Source: Bosea beijingensis (lineage in GTDB: Bacteria > Pseudomonadota > Alphaproteobacteria > Rhizobiales > Beijerinckiaceae). Taken from it: DNA of 64,000 nucleotides. The position numbers and the translations under genes were made by a program. The notes below the pieces were generated by a model. That model did no database searches and was not told the DNA's origin. It was given only the letters and a program-made list of their open reading frames with translations. The DNA lies in NCBI RefSeq assembly GCF_030758975.1, contig NZ_CP132359.1:5362113-5426112 (forward strand), given 5' to 3'. Shown here piece by piece: positions 19,605-28,769 of this stretch. Each line of letters opens with the position of its first letter. Positions within the stretch are counted from its first letter, which is position 1.

Positions 19605-19757
19605 GGATATCGAAACAGCAGCGGCGCAGCTTGAGGCACTCGGCAACCAGACGCGTCTAGAGGTCTATCGGGTTCTCGTCCGTGCCGGGCATGACGGCCT
19701 TCCGGTCGCGCAGGTGCAGGAGCGTCTCGGTATTCCGGCCTCGACGTTGTCCCACGT
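19603..19757 (+). pseudogene. Second arsR, truncated after about 51 codons
   Basis: The frame starts at ATG 19603 and reads as an ArsR N-terminus: [23 protein letters not shown], then [14 protein letters not shown], which is the recognition helix start. Homology stops there and continues as IS3 transposase sequence in another frame. The wing and metal site are lost and the missing 3' part was not found downstream, so this is a deletion or one-ended event rather than a clean insertion. Confidence 0.8.
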
Positions 19758-20580
19758 GCCTGGCCTTGACGATCGACCGCTCGACGGTGCGCTACACGAG
19801 CACCCGACGGGACGATGCCCTGTTGCGCGAGGCGATGAAGGCCGTGGCAGGAGAGCGCCGGCGGTTCGGCTATCACAGGATCCACATCATGCTGGACCGC
19901 CAGGGCATCGTGATGAACCAGAAGAAGCTGCGGCGGCTCTATCGCGAGGAGAAGTTGCAGGTGCGCCGGCGCGGCGGCCGCAAAAGGGCACTGGGCACGC
20001 GGAGGCCCATGCTCGCGCCTGATCGCGCCAATGCGCGCTGGAGCCTCGATTTTCTCTCCGACACGATCACGGATGGTCGCCGCTTCGGGATGCTCGCCAT
20101 CGTCGACGACTACACGCGCGAGTGCCTCGCGCTTGTCGCCGACACCTCGCTGTCGGGCCTGCGCGTGGCTCGCGAGCTGGACGCCATCATCCGCCTGCGC
20201 GGCCGGCCGGAGACGATCGTGTCTGACAACGGCACCGAGTTCACCTCGATGGCGATCCTGCGCTGGTGCCAGGAGACCCGCGTCGCATGGCATTACATCG
20301 CCCCCGGCAAGCCGACGCAGAACGCTTTCGTCGAGAGCTTCAACGGACGCTTCCGGGACGAGTGCCTCAACGACATGCTGTTCTCGACGCTCGCCGAGGC
20401 TCGCAGCGCCATCACCTCATGGAAGGAGGACTACAACCGCCACAGACCCCACTCGGCTTTCGGTAACATGACGCCTGCCGAGTTCGCCCTCAAATCCACG
20501 CTGGAAAAACAGGCCGCCTGAGGCCAGAAACGAAACCTAGGACTCTCTCTCAGGTCGGAGGAGAAAAGGGTCTCAGGTCA
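19757..20580 (+). mobile_element. IS3-family element, 5'-truncated
   Basis: Only the 3' portion of the element remains: most of OrfB and a right end that appears to be the terminal sequence TGACCTGAGACC (reverse complement, ending at 20580). OrfA, the frameshift region and the left inverted repeat are missing. A related sequence CTCTCAGGTC occurs 30 bp inside the end. Confidence 0.75.
19763..20521 (+). pseudogene. IS3-family OrfB transposase fragment
   Basis: About 250 residues of OrfB remain, beginning inside the N-terminal HTH_21-like region ([13 protein letters not shown]). The catalytic rve domain looks complete: WSLDFLSD (first Asp), VSDNGTEF (second Asp) and [16 protein letters not shown] (Glu). 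The native start and OrfA are gone, so expression as an active transposase is unlikely. Confidence 0.85.
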
Positions 20581-20670
20581 CGATTTGACACGTTCATCCG
20601 CATGGCGGCGAGCGGGCCTTCAGCGCCCCCTTTGGCCCGTGCCAAACGGCTCGCAAAGGCGCCCTTGGTC

Positions 20671-20689
20671 GGCGTCCAATGTTGCCCCT
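20671..20689. repeat. Possible solo IS end
   Basis: TCGGCGTCCAATGTTG followed by CCCCTTGA resembles both the ISL3-type ends at 46387 and 48075 (TCGGCGTCCAA core) and a sequence at 45090 (GGCGTGCAAGTTTGACCCC). It may be the end of a lost element. The rest of 20581-20825 holds no gene. Confidence 0.3.
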
Positions 20690-20825
20690 TGATCGTGGTT
20701 CAGAGCCAGGAGGCGCGCCCGGCGGAACTGGTCTGGCCTGCGCAGACGCGCACCGCCTCCGGACCGCCAGGGCGCCGGAACCTCAGAAGCTGTCCTTGAA
20801 GCGCCGGCTCCCGTTGTTCGCTCGG

Positions 20826-22451
20826 CTACTTCATTTTAAGCGAGTAGCCTTGCGACGCCGTCACCAAATGGGGCGTGCGTCTCGGTCGCCCACCGATCAA
20901 GGCCGCAGTTTTCGGCCGCTTCGATGAACTGCATTCCGGCGCAGCCGCCTTGTAGCTGCGAAGGGCAATGACCAGCCCCATCATGACGAATACGAGCATC
21001 TGCGTGTCAATCTGCGAAAGAACAAGCTTTGTGCTGGCATACGCGCAGAGCGACAGCGCCACTGCCGCCCCCAGATAGTTCGGCCCCTGGCCTTGCTGCA
21101 GGCTGAGACGAAATCCGACGATGATCGTCCAGATGATCATGCCGACGAACCCGATCGTTCCGACGATGCCAACCTCGAGCAACAGGCTCAAAGCATAGCT
21201 GTCGATGGTCAGCACGCCAGCCAGGTTTCGAAACCCGAGCGTTTCTCCGGCGACACCGAGACCATGTCCGAAGACAGGCCTTTCTGCGATGCGCGGAATG
21301 GCCCTTTTGACCTGCTCGAGCCGGCCTTCGGTACTGGCCTGATGCTGACCTCCGCCGATCGTCATCGATTGCAATCGCGGACTGGCGACATAGGCGGCGG
21401 CAAACGCCGCGAGGGCGAAGGGAAGCATCAACAGGAGGAACGGCCCCAGCATGCTTCGCTTGTTGATCTTCTTTACGCGGACCACATGGACGATGAGCAG
21501 CAGGAAGAAGATAATGAGCGTTCCCACCGTGCCCAGGCGTGCGCCCGACAGGAACTGAGCCGGCACGATCGCGGCAGCCGTCACAAACCCCGCCATACGG
21601 ACGAAGCGCGTGCGGCCTTCAATGACGGCAAATATCGCGAAAGGCAGCATCAGCACGAGGAATTCCGCATAGATCAGGCTGACCGAGAACGAGCCTTGAA
21701 CGCGGTAAGTGCCGCCCCTGAATTGCCCCTGAATGATGCGAAGCAGGAACTCGGTGTCGGCGCCGAAGCCAGGCGGAAGGAAGTCCAGCCAGAGCAGCCG
21801 CTGGAGCCTCGCCTCAATAAAGCCCATGCTGCACTGCACGGCGGCGAAAACAATGAACAGAGCTGCAACGAGACGAAGGCGCTGCTCGGTCCGCGCGAGC
21901 GAGATCATCGCCAAGAAGGGAAACGTCCAGATGAATTGGAACAGCAAGAAACGGGTCAGCGATTGCGCGGGCGATCGCGACGTGAGCAGCCCGAAGATCT
22001 GTGCAGCGACGAAAATTCCGAAAAATACAAAAAAAGCCCGGTTCTCGCGGATATGCCGGCGCAGCGTTTCTTCCATCACCGCGGAATGCCGAAAGGCGTA
22101 GAGCCAGACGAAAAACAGCGCGGCAAGCACGATGCGAACCGGGCTGAGCCAAGGCAGCCCGCTTATCCGCAATGAGATGTAGTGAGGATAAAGAGAGTAT
22201 AGCGACAAAAACGTGACGAACAGAATCCAGCAGGTTCGGTCGTTGAACGTTTTCTTTCTCGGCATCGAGAAAATGATGACGACAATAATAAGTGCGAGGA
22301 TAAGGAAATAAATCTCGAGCCCGCCCTCAAACGCAGCCGGGAGGCACAACCCGACCAACGCGCCGAACAACAGCGCAGCCGATGTCCAGCGGACATTGGC
22401 CGTGACTGAAGGAACTGACTTGGGCGCGTCGGATAGGCTCGTCAGGCTCAC
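20826..22451 (-). CDS. Wzy/O-antigen ligase-like polysaccharide polymerase
   Basis: 541 residues with about eleven hydrophobic segments and a large periplasmic loop around residues 350-410. That loop contains GRLEQVKRAIPRIAERPVFGHG, a pattern typical of the Wzy_C/O-antigen ligase domain (R-x3-W/AIP then GxGxG). It should join oligosaccharide repeat units on the periplasmic side. It overlaps the chain-length gene start by 4 bp (20826-22451 versus 22448), so the two are coupled. GC is slightly lower than in region 1. Confidence 0.85.
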   Translation of the reverse strand: MSLTSLSDAPKSVPSVTANVRWTSAALLFGALVGLCLPAAFEGGLEIYFLILALIIVVIIFSMPRKKTFNDRTCWILFVTFLSLYSLYPHYISLRISGLPWLSPVRIVLAALFFVWLYAFRHSAVMEETLRRHIRENRAFFVFFGIFVAAQIFGLLTSRSPAQSLTRFLLFQFIWTFPFLAMISLARTEQRLRLVAALFIVFAAVQCSMGFIEARLQRLLWLDFLPPGFGADTEFLLRIIQGQFRGGTYRVQGSFSVSLIYAEFLVLMLPFAIFAVIEGRTRFVRMAGFVTAAAIVPAQFLSGARLGTVGTLIIFFLLLIVHVVRVKKINKRSMLGPFLLLMLPFALAAFAAAYVASPRLQSMTIGGGQHQASTEGRLEQVKRAIPRIAERPVFGHGLGVAGETLGFRNLAGVLTIDSYALSLLLEVGIVGTIGFVGMIIWTIIVGFRLSLQQGQGPNYLGAAVALSLCAYASTKLVLSQIDTQMLVFVMMGLVIALRSYKAAAPECSSSKRPKTAALIGGRPRRTPHLVTASQGYSLKMK

Positions 22452-23899
22452 CTCGCCGCCTCTACCGCGTGCCCGAGCATCCTGGGCGCATCGTCGCGGA
22501 GCCGGCCGGCCATCCGATCAAGACCCGGCGGCAGCTTGGTCATGGCCTTCGACAGCTTCTGCCCTCTGATATCTCCCAACAGCGGCGCATTGAAATAGGC
22601 TGTCAGATCATCCGAACAGCGGACCCGGCGGTCGAACATCTCGCGAAGGAACGCGAGTGCCAGACCGAAAGCCAATCCCAGCACTGCGGCCAGGGCAATG
22701 ATGAGCGGAATGCGCGGCCAGCTCGGGCTCGCCGGAACGGAGGCTTGCGACAGAATGCTCGTGTTGCTCTGGGACGCAGCGCTCTCGACGATTGAACGCT
22801 CACGCCGCTGGACGAGGACATCGATCTGCGACCGTAGGCTCTCGAGCTCCCGATCAAGCGTGGCGGCGGCAGCACGACTCTTCACCTGATCATGTCGCCG
22901 CGTCTCGTCTCGACTCATCTGCGTCGCCGTTTCCTGCACGCGCCGCTCCGCAGCAGCAAGCTCGCGCTCCTTGTCGGCGACCAATTCCGCGCGCAGCCGA
23001 ACCGCGGCGGCCTCGACCTGAACTTTCGACTGCTGCAGGTTCGTCCTCAGGAACTGAATTCTCCGATGGCTCTCGCCAAGCAGCGGCAGCTCGCGTTTCA
23101 GCGCGAGTTCGGTATCGGTCACCTGCCGCCGCAGGGCCAGAAGCTCGGGGTTCTCGGCGGCCGGGCTCTGCCCGCTACGTGCCAGTTCGAGTGCCGCCTT
23201 CGCCTGGAAGACCGCGTTGCGAGCATTCGCCACCTGGGTCGTCATGGACGAGAACGGGTCCTGCGCACCTGCCGCCTCGACATCGCCCCGACCGATCGCC
23301 TCCAGCCTGAGCTCGGATCGCTTCGTCTCCACATCCAGGAAGCGCGTCCGCAGCAGCGCCAGCCTCTCGTCGTACCACTTCGAAAGCTCTTGAGCCGATC
23401 CCGTCCGAAGCTCGACATCCTTCCGCAGGAAAGCCCCGGCGAAAGCATTGGCCATCCTGGCGGAAAGCTCCTTGTTCTCGCTGCGGTAGTTGACGGAGAT
23501 CACGTCGCTCGCCCCTTGGCGCGCCACCTCCAGCCCGCGCAGGAGTACGCTGGCGATCCAGTCCTCGATCCGCTCGCCATCCTGCTGGCTCGCAGCGAAC
23601 GCCGCCTGCCATTGCGGATCGGCGGCCAAGTTCTCGCGCTCAACGACCACCAGCGCCGTCCCGCGGCTACGGATAGCCTCGACCTGCGTGCTGATGTAGT
23701 TTCTTACGACCGCGCCGGGGACCTGCACATTCGTGGCGCCATTGGCATCGGCCAGATTGACGTAAAGTTGCGCAGTGGCAGTGTATTGCGGCTTCAGGAA
23801 GCGCGTTGCGACCAAGGCCGACAAGACGGAAGCCGCAAAAACGCACCAGATAACCCAGTGCCGGCTCAACAATATTTTCCAAAGCTGGTGCAGATTCAT
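22448..23899 (-). CDS. Polysaccharide co-polymerase / chain-length determinant (Wzz/EpsF-like)
   Basis: 483 residues: a membrane helix near residues 15-35, a Wzz-type periplasmic domain with long coiled-coil stretches (about 170-380), a second helix at about 395-420 preceded by the Pro-rich SVPASPSWPRIP, and a short cytoplasmic tail without a kinase domain. This is the layout of EpsF/GumC-type co-polymerases whose kinase is a separate protein; the candidate here is the ATPase at 34518. It controls chain length together with the downstream polymerase. Confidence 0.88.
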   Translation of the reverse strand: MNLHQLWKILLSRHWVIWCVFAASVLSALVATRFLKPQYTATAQLYVNLADANGATNVQVPGAVVRNYISTQVEAIRSRGTALVVVERENLAADPQWQAAFAASQQDGERIEDWIASVLLRGLEVARQGASDVISVNYRSENKELSARMANAFAGAFLRKDVELRTGSAQELSKWYDERLALLRTRFLDVETKRSELRLEAIGRGDVEAAGAQDPFSSMTTQVANARNAVFQAKAALELARSGQSPAAENPELLALRRQVTDTELALKRELPLLGESHRRIQFLRTNLQQSKVQVEAAAVRLRAELVADKERELAAAERRVQETATQMSRDETRRHDQVKSRAAAATLDRELESLRSQIDVLVQRRERSIVESAASQSNTSILSQASVPASPSWPRIPLIIALAAVLGLAFGLALAFLREMFDRRVRCSDDLTAYFNAPLLGDIRGQKLSKAMTKLPPGLDRMAGRLRDDAPRMLGHAVEAAR

Positions 23900-24065
23900 G
23901 TATAATCTCGCCCGCCGGTGGCCCTGTACTCACGCTTTCCGTAGCAACCGGGACGCTCTGGCGCTCCGACGCAGCTATTCTCGCAATGATCGAGGAAGCT
24001 CGGACGTGATCTTCGCTAGCCTGTTTGAATAACGTTTTCTACGCTGCAACGCAACGACCGCATGA

Positions 24066-24092
24066 CAAAAAGCCCGGCAGGGTTAACCCTGC
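24066..24092 (-). terminator. Terminator of the ExeA-like ATPase gene
   Basis: On the minus strand GCAGGG, loop TTAA, CCCTGC, then CGGGC and five T residues. It lies about 60 bp after the ATPase stop codon and so separates that gene from the co-polymerase transcript. Confidence 0.6.
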
Positions 24093-24151
24093 GGCACCCC
24101 GCCGCCCGCGGAAGCCGCCGCATTGCGACGGCCCGCGGATCGAAAAAGTGC

Positions 24152-25531
24152 TCAACTTGAAGGGTGGAATGCCTGGACGCTTGCCTGGGCTCGCGGAAGC
24201 CTGCCCAAGGCGCGTCCACACAAGATCGAGATACAAAGCTCCGCACGAGGATCGACGAACTGGGACAAGGGTACAGGGCCGGGCGTGGTGGTCAGCAGGC
24301 CGAATTCCGGCGACGCCAGAAGATCGATCGCCTGCTGGACCCGCTGGACGCAGTCGGCGCTTGCCGGCGGATTTGTGAGCACTTCGCAGACATCACTGAC
24401 CGTGAAACGGTCCGAAGAGTCCCGCCTGCACCTAAGCATTGCGACGAAGAGCGACACATTCGTCGCCGAGGCGCCGATAAAGCGGCCCGCCTGGCCAAAT
24501 CCCGCGGAATCGAGATAGCCGAGGAGTTCCTCCGTTCCCGATCGGAAATCCTCGATCTCGACATAAGGGGAGCCCCGCAGAAGGGACATTTTCGCGGCCT
24601 TGAGCCCCACAAGGCGTGCAATATACGGGCGACCGTAGGAAATACTGACGATAGCCTCCGTCACATCCGGCAGCATCTCGACCTCGGCATATCTGGAGGC
24701 CAATGCGAGCGTGTCCCGGATCTGCTGATCCGACATGCTCGTCAGGCGCACGACGTAAAGCACTCGCGCGATCGAAGAGTGCTCACCGACCAGATTGTCC
24801 ACGACGTCGCCGACGCCGACGATAACGATCTGCACCGGAATGGCGCGATCCGACAGCACCTTCATGATCTCAGTGAGACCCCGGGTCAGAGTCTGGTTCT
24901 CGTTTCGGTCGAACTCGTCGATCACGATCAGGAGCCGCGTGCTCCTTATGCGCGCCAGCAAATCCGCCAGGACCTGCGGCGTCATCTCCACCTGCGGCGC
25001 CAAGGACTCGAAGCTGAGATTGGGATCGACCTCCTCGTTGCGCGGATCGAACTGATGATCGTAGCGGATCGGCAACTCCGACAGCGCGGAACGGAAGATC
25101 GAGTCGATCGTGCTCTCGCGCGTGCAAGATATGTACGAGCAGTGATAGCCGGCACGACGCGCAACGGACGACATCGCCAGGGCGAGAGAGGTTTTGCCCG
25201 TTCCGCGCCCTCCGAACAGAACCAGATGGTTGCGGTGTTCTTCGATCGCGGTGATCACCTGCGTCAGAATATCGGCACGGCCGGCGAACTGCGCAATGTT
25301 CTGCGTCGGCTGGCTTGGCGCAAAGGACTTGATCGCGCGCAGCAGCTTCTCGCTTCCGACGTCCCCAAGCATATTGTCGGAGGCCTGGAAGCGGAAAACC
25401 ATTTCCTCTTCGGAAGCCGCGACCGCGCGACCGCGCGACCGCGGGTCGTGGCGCTGGCTCATAGCTGCGGATTGCAATCCCGGCTTCCGGCCCGACAGGC
25501 CTGCAATCATCGCTTTGACAAACGACATCAT
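24152..25531 (-). CDS. ExeA-like AAA ATPase of the exopolysaccharide locus
   Basis: About 459 residues. Walker A is GGRGTGKTS, Walker B is LLIVIDEFDR, and sensor 1 lies in IVIVGVGDVV; helices follow with a C-terminal winged-helix-like part. The AAA_22/ExeA family includes the ATPases that accompany EpsF/EpsG-type and XrtA-type polysaccharide systems. Its role is probably in assembly or regulation of the export machine. The start is ATG 25531 or 25528; a GTG precedes them. Three perfect 8-bp repeats lie in codons about 29-37. Confidence 0.8.
   Translation of the reverse strand: MMSFVKAMIAGLSGRKPGLQSAAMSQRHDPRSRGRAVAASEEEMVFRFQASDNMLGDVGSEKLLRAIKSFAPSQPTQNIAQFAGRADILTQVITAIEEHRNHLVLFGGRGTGKTSLALAMSSVARRAGYHCSYISCTRESTIDSIFRSALSELPIRYDHQFDPRNEEVDPNLSFESLAPQVEMTPQVLADLLARIRSTRLLIVIDEFDRNENQTLTRGLTEIMKVLSDRAIPVQIVIVGVGDVVDNLVGEHSSIARVLYVVRLTSMSDQQIRDTLALASRYAEVEMLPDVTEAIVSISYGRPYIARLVGLKAAKMSLLRGSPYVEIEDFRSGTEELLGYLDSAGFGQAGRFIGASATNVSLFVAMLRCRRDSSDRFTVSDVCEVLTNPPASADCVQRVQQAIDLLASPEFGLLTTTPGPVPLSQFVDPRAELCISILCGRALGRLPRAQASVQAFHPSS
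25420..25443. repeat. Tandem 8-bp repeat inside the ATPase gene
   Basis: CGACCGCG is repeated three times without interruption within the N-terminal coding region. The unit is not a multiple of three, so gain or loss of one copy would shift the frame. Confidence 0.9.
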
Positions 25532-25749
25532 CACCTACCGTTTCACCAAGCACTTCTTCGGAGCGGAGCGAAAGCCCTGATACTTCTCAGCGTCTAACAC
25601 AGCGTTGGCAAAAGGCACATCACAACCATCTGCCACAGAAGCATCATGCAGCGTCAGAACTCTGCGGCATCGCGCGGCGCGGGACACTCTGCCCACGCCT
25701 GCGCGTCGCACTGATTAGCCAATACAGCCGCTCTCTTGGAGAAACGGCA
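25532..25749. promoter_or_regulatory. Intergenic region upstream of the ATPase gene
   Basis: About 218 bp between the RTX beta-helix stop and the ATPase start, both on the minus strand. No gene is seen; it is long enough for a separate promoter, but no clear -35/-10 pair was identified. Confidence 0.3.
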
Positions 25750-27276
25750 TCAGATCAGCGTGCCGCCCCCGCCAGCATAATTGTTGTACATATTCGAAAG
25801 CTGAATATCGAGAACGTACCCGTTGTCATCACGGATCGAGAGCTTGATAAGGTCGGTCGAACCTTTCCGCGAAATCGTCACCGCATCCAGCTTCGACAAC
25901 TCGATCAAATCGGCGACCGAATTGATCAGAACGCTCGACGTATGCGCATCGGATACGAGATCGACGCCGGCGGCCTTTCCGAACGTCCGGGCGCCAAATC
26001 CGCTCAGCTCGATCATATCCCCCTCTTCAAAGGACAGATCCATGATGCGCTCGTTTTCCAGCCCCTTGGCACCAAGGCCGAAAAAGACGAACCGATCAGC
26101 CCCGGCGCCGCCCAAGGACATGTCATCGCCGGATCCACCTATGATAACGTCATCGCCGCGCCCACCGGACAAAACGTCGTTGCCGGCGCCGCCCAGGATC
26201 ACGTCGTTCAATTTCGTGCCCGTCAGGCGGTCGTCACCATCGGTACCCCGCATGATCGGCGCATCATGACGAAGCTGCGCAATGTCATCTGCCGTCAATG
26301 GTTTAAACCCATCGACAAATTTGCTTACGGCAACGTTACCATCTACCGACTGGCCATTGTTATTTGTCAAAGTTATAGCATTTGCTGTATTGTTGATAAC
26401 AACAACATCAGAAGAATCCTTGATTGCAAGGCTCAACTTGTAATTCGAATCCTCAACAGCCAATGCTGTATTATTTGATACCTTCACACCAACTGCGTTT
26501 GCAAGCAAAATTCCATTCGGAGCGCCCGACTGAATAAGATTGTTCTCGATGACGACATTTTTGTAAGGAATATTATCGTCGTTATCCATGAATATACCTT
26601 GAACCGACAGCCCCCCCTTTGCCTGAATCAGGGTATTGTCGTGAATATAGATATTCTCGGACGCAACCTGGGTTTTCGTCGTCCAGAATTGAATGAAATC
26701 CGGGTGATCGCCTGCGGCCGGGTTGAAATCACCCATCTTGTTGCCGGAAACCTCGACATCCTTGACACTTGAGAAATTGAACCCTTCGCTTCGCATGCCG
26801 TAGACCGAATTGTCGGTCACCTTGATGTCGTCGCTGGCGGAAAACACGCCGCCACGCATCAATCCGGAAAATTCGTTGTCATAAACGCTGACACCTGACG
26901 ATTTCTCGACAACCAGGCCGCGCTGCGAAAACTCCATTGCAGTCGGCCCACCGACAAATGCATTTTTTGTGAGGCTGACATCTTCGCAATTTCGCAGAGT
27001 CAATCCGTTGGCATACTTGACACCGTCCTTGGGAGTAAACGTGACACCCTCAATACTGACTCCGTTGGCATTCGAGATCGTCAGGGAACCAAAGACAGGC
27101 GGCTTCGTCGGATCGGCGGCTACGAGGTTGATTGCACGAGGGCTCTCGGCCGCGTTGAAACCGAAGTCACCGTAATTTCCCTGCTTCAGCATAATCACCG
27201 TATCGTCTGCGCGCCCCTTGAGCGCGGCGGAAAGCTCTGCTGAATTCGACACCACGACGACATGACCGACCGACAT
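25750..27276 (-). CDS. Right-handed beta-helix protein with RTX calcium-binding repeats
   Basis: 508 residues. Residues about 10-335 are a parallel beta-helix with many short Asn-rich coils (NNTALAVEDS-type) and a HPDFIQFWTTKT motif. Residues about 345-400 are RTX nonapeptides (GGAGNDVLSGG, GGRGDDVIIGG, GGSGDDMSLGG). There is no signal peptide, which with RTX repeats points to type I secretion. AGGAG precedes the start. A polysaccharide-modifying lyase or epimerase is likely, acting on the polymer made by this locus. It is a paralogue of the protein at 28770. Confidence 0.85.
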   Translation of the reverse strand: MSVGHVVVVSNSAELSAALKGRADDTVIMLKQGNYGDFGFNAAESPRAINLVAADPTKPPVFGSLTISNANGVSIEGVTFTPKDGVKYANGLTLRNCEDVSLTKNAFVGGPTAMEFSQRGLVVEKSSGVSVYDNEFSGLMRGGVFSASDDIKVTDNSVYGMRSEGFNFSSVKDVEVSGNKMGDFNPAAGDHPDFIQFWTTKTQVASENIYIHDNTLIQAKGGLSVQGIFMDNDDNIPYKNVVIENNLIQSGAPNGILLANAVGVKVSNNTALAVEDSNYKLSLAIKDSSDVVVINNTANAITLTNNNGQSVDGNVAVSKFVDGFKPLTADDIAQLRHDAPIMRGTDGDDRLTGTKLNDVILGGAGNDVLSGGRGDDVIIGGSGDDMSLGGAGADRFVFFGLGAKGLENERIMDLSFEEGDMIELSGFGARTFGKAAGVDLVSDAHTSSVLINSVADLIELSKLDAVTISRKGSTDLIKLSIRDDNGYVLDIQLSNMYNNYAGGGGTLI

Positions 27277-27805
27277 TTAGGGCTCCTGCAAGATTTGATA
27301 GATCGAATAATTTGGTGACTTTGTGTCGCCACGCTTGCAGGATGGCATCATACTTCTAATTTAAAGCACCCTTCAAAGATCAAATTTTATCGTGAAACCT
27401 AGGATCGACTTTAACGTTCAGTGAATAGCCGCGCGTTTGCGGCGGGCCCGAAGCACCAGTTCGTTTTATCTCAACAGTTGCGGGGGGCTCTTGCTAAACG
27501 GGCTTCAGCCTTGGCCATGCTGCCGCCAAGCTTTGGCGCGTTGAGGCTGGTCAGATCGGGCGCCTGCCACCCAATCCCGGTGAAGCACCTGACTGTTATA
27601 GACATAGAGATACCGGCAGATCGAGGATCGCGCCTCCGACACGCTCGTGCAGGCACGCAGTAGACTTCTTCGCATTTTTGACCCAATTGCCAAAGGCGCC
27701 CGGCTGGGCCGAGACCATCTGCTGGAGCACGGAGGCTGAAACTTCCAACCTTCGACCCCACACGCAATCAACGTAAACCACGCCTACACAATCAGAAATC
27801 GCACC
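27277..27805. other. Gene-poor stretch, 529 bp
   Basis: No well-supported gene. A minus-strand frame of 61 codons at 27596-27781 has natural-looking composition (VYVDCVWGRRLEV start, ending in AILDLPVSLCL) but only a GTG start and no family. It may be a fragment of a lost gene. Confidence 0.35.
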
Positions 27806-28459
27806 TCACTTGATGGCAATTATTGACTTCGTAAGCTGGAATGCCTTCTCCTTAACAATAACAGACCCGGGAAACAAGCTTTTCATCATCCCAATATCGA
27901 TAAGTTCAGAGCTCTGTATTGTCCTCATCGCACTGTCGACAGTCGCGCATTTTGACCAAAACCCGCACTTAAAAGCCATGACAATTCGATACCTGATAGG
28001 TTCAGGAAGCCAATGCAAAAAAGCGGTCCGAGCGTGCGGCTCGATAGGGAACCAAAAATACGGTGTTTGCACAAAGTACGATGGTGCGACACGCGCAACC
28101 TCTTGGGCCATCGCGACCATATCCGTCCATCGCCCGACATGCTCGATGACCGAATTCGAGTGAACGATGTCAAATTGATTGTCACCGAACTGGGGCATAT
28201 TTCGAGCGTCCCCCGCTACGGATAAGAAATTCGCCGCGCTCGTTTCAACCTGATGGATATTCAAAAGAGTGACATGCACGTCTCTCTTAATCATCGCGAT
28301 CTTGTCTGACCAATATGATTCTGTCCCCCCAACATCCAAAATAGTGACAACCTTCTTCGAACTCGGCATCTCGTTTATGATTTTTGCAAAAAGCTCGAAT
28401 CTTTTATGACGATACGAAGATACAGGCGACGTCGACTGAGCAGGCGTTTGCGAGTCCAA
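27806..28459 (-). CDS. Class I SAM-dependent methyltransferase
   Basis: 217 residues. Motif I is VVTILDVGGTESYW, the acidic motif II lies around VTLLNIHQ, and NQFDIVHSNSVIEHVGRW is the motif IV/V block of methyltransf_11/25 enzymes. GC is clearly lower than in the neighbours. In this setting it probably methylates a sugar of the exopolysaccharide or its lipid-linked precursor. Cytosolic. Direct acceptor unknown. Confidence 0.85.
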   Translation of the reverse strand: MDSQTPAQSTSPVSSYRHKRFELFAKIINEMPSSKKVVTILDVGGTESYWSDKIAMIKRDVHVTLLNIHQVETSAANFLSVAGDARNMPQFGDNQFDIVHSNSVIEHVGRWTDMVAMAQEVARVAPSYFVQTPYFWFPIEPHARTAFLHWLPEPIRYRIVMAFKCGFWSKCATVDSAMRTIQSSELIDIGMMKSLFPGSVIVKEKAFQLTKSIIAIK

Positions 28460-28463
28460 AATC

Positions 28464-28652
28464 CTATACCCCCAGATTCGACAAAACGATCAATTCTTGT
28501 CGAGGCAGCCAGTAAACGTCACCACCTGCAGACGTCAAGCAATTGGAGGGCGCGAAGAATCTGACCTGAGACCTTAATTGTCTTCCAAGTTTTAGCAGCG
28601 CCGGCCGATCACGGAGACGGACGATACGTCGGCAGATGGAAGGCTCGAACAT
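28464..28652 (-). CDS. Possible small protein upstream of the methyltransferase
   Basis: 62 codons ending 4 bp before the methyltransferase start, with plausible composition (RPALLKLGRQLRSQVRFFAPS). Only a weak AAGGCG precedes its ATG and no family is recognised. The remaining 28653-28769 shows nothing else. Confidence 0.3.
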   Translation of the reverse strand: MFEPSICRRIVRLRDRPALLKLGRQLRSQVRFFAPSNCLTSAGGDVYWLPRQELIVLSNLGV

Positions 28653-28769
28653 TATCTACGCAATCGCCTTTGGCGCCCTTACGGCACCGATAGAGATAGA
28701 AGCCCTTCCAACCGGCATACGGTCGCCCCAGGAACGGTCGGCATTCTGTTCCCGCCTCAATAACTGATC

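Noticed and set aside
18938..20293. Minus-strand frame of 451 codons across acr3 and the IS3 fragment
   Set aside because: Rich in Asp/Arg/Gly/His, no domain, and it crosses an insertion junction; a GC-skew shadow.
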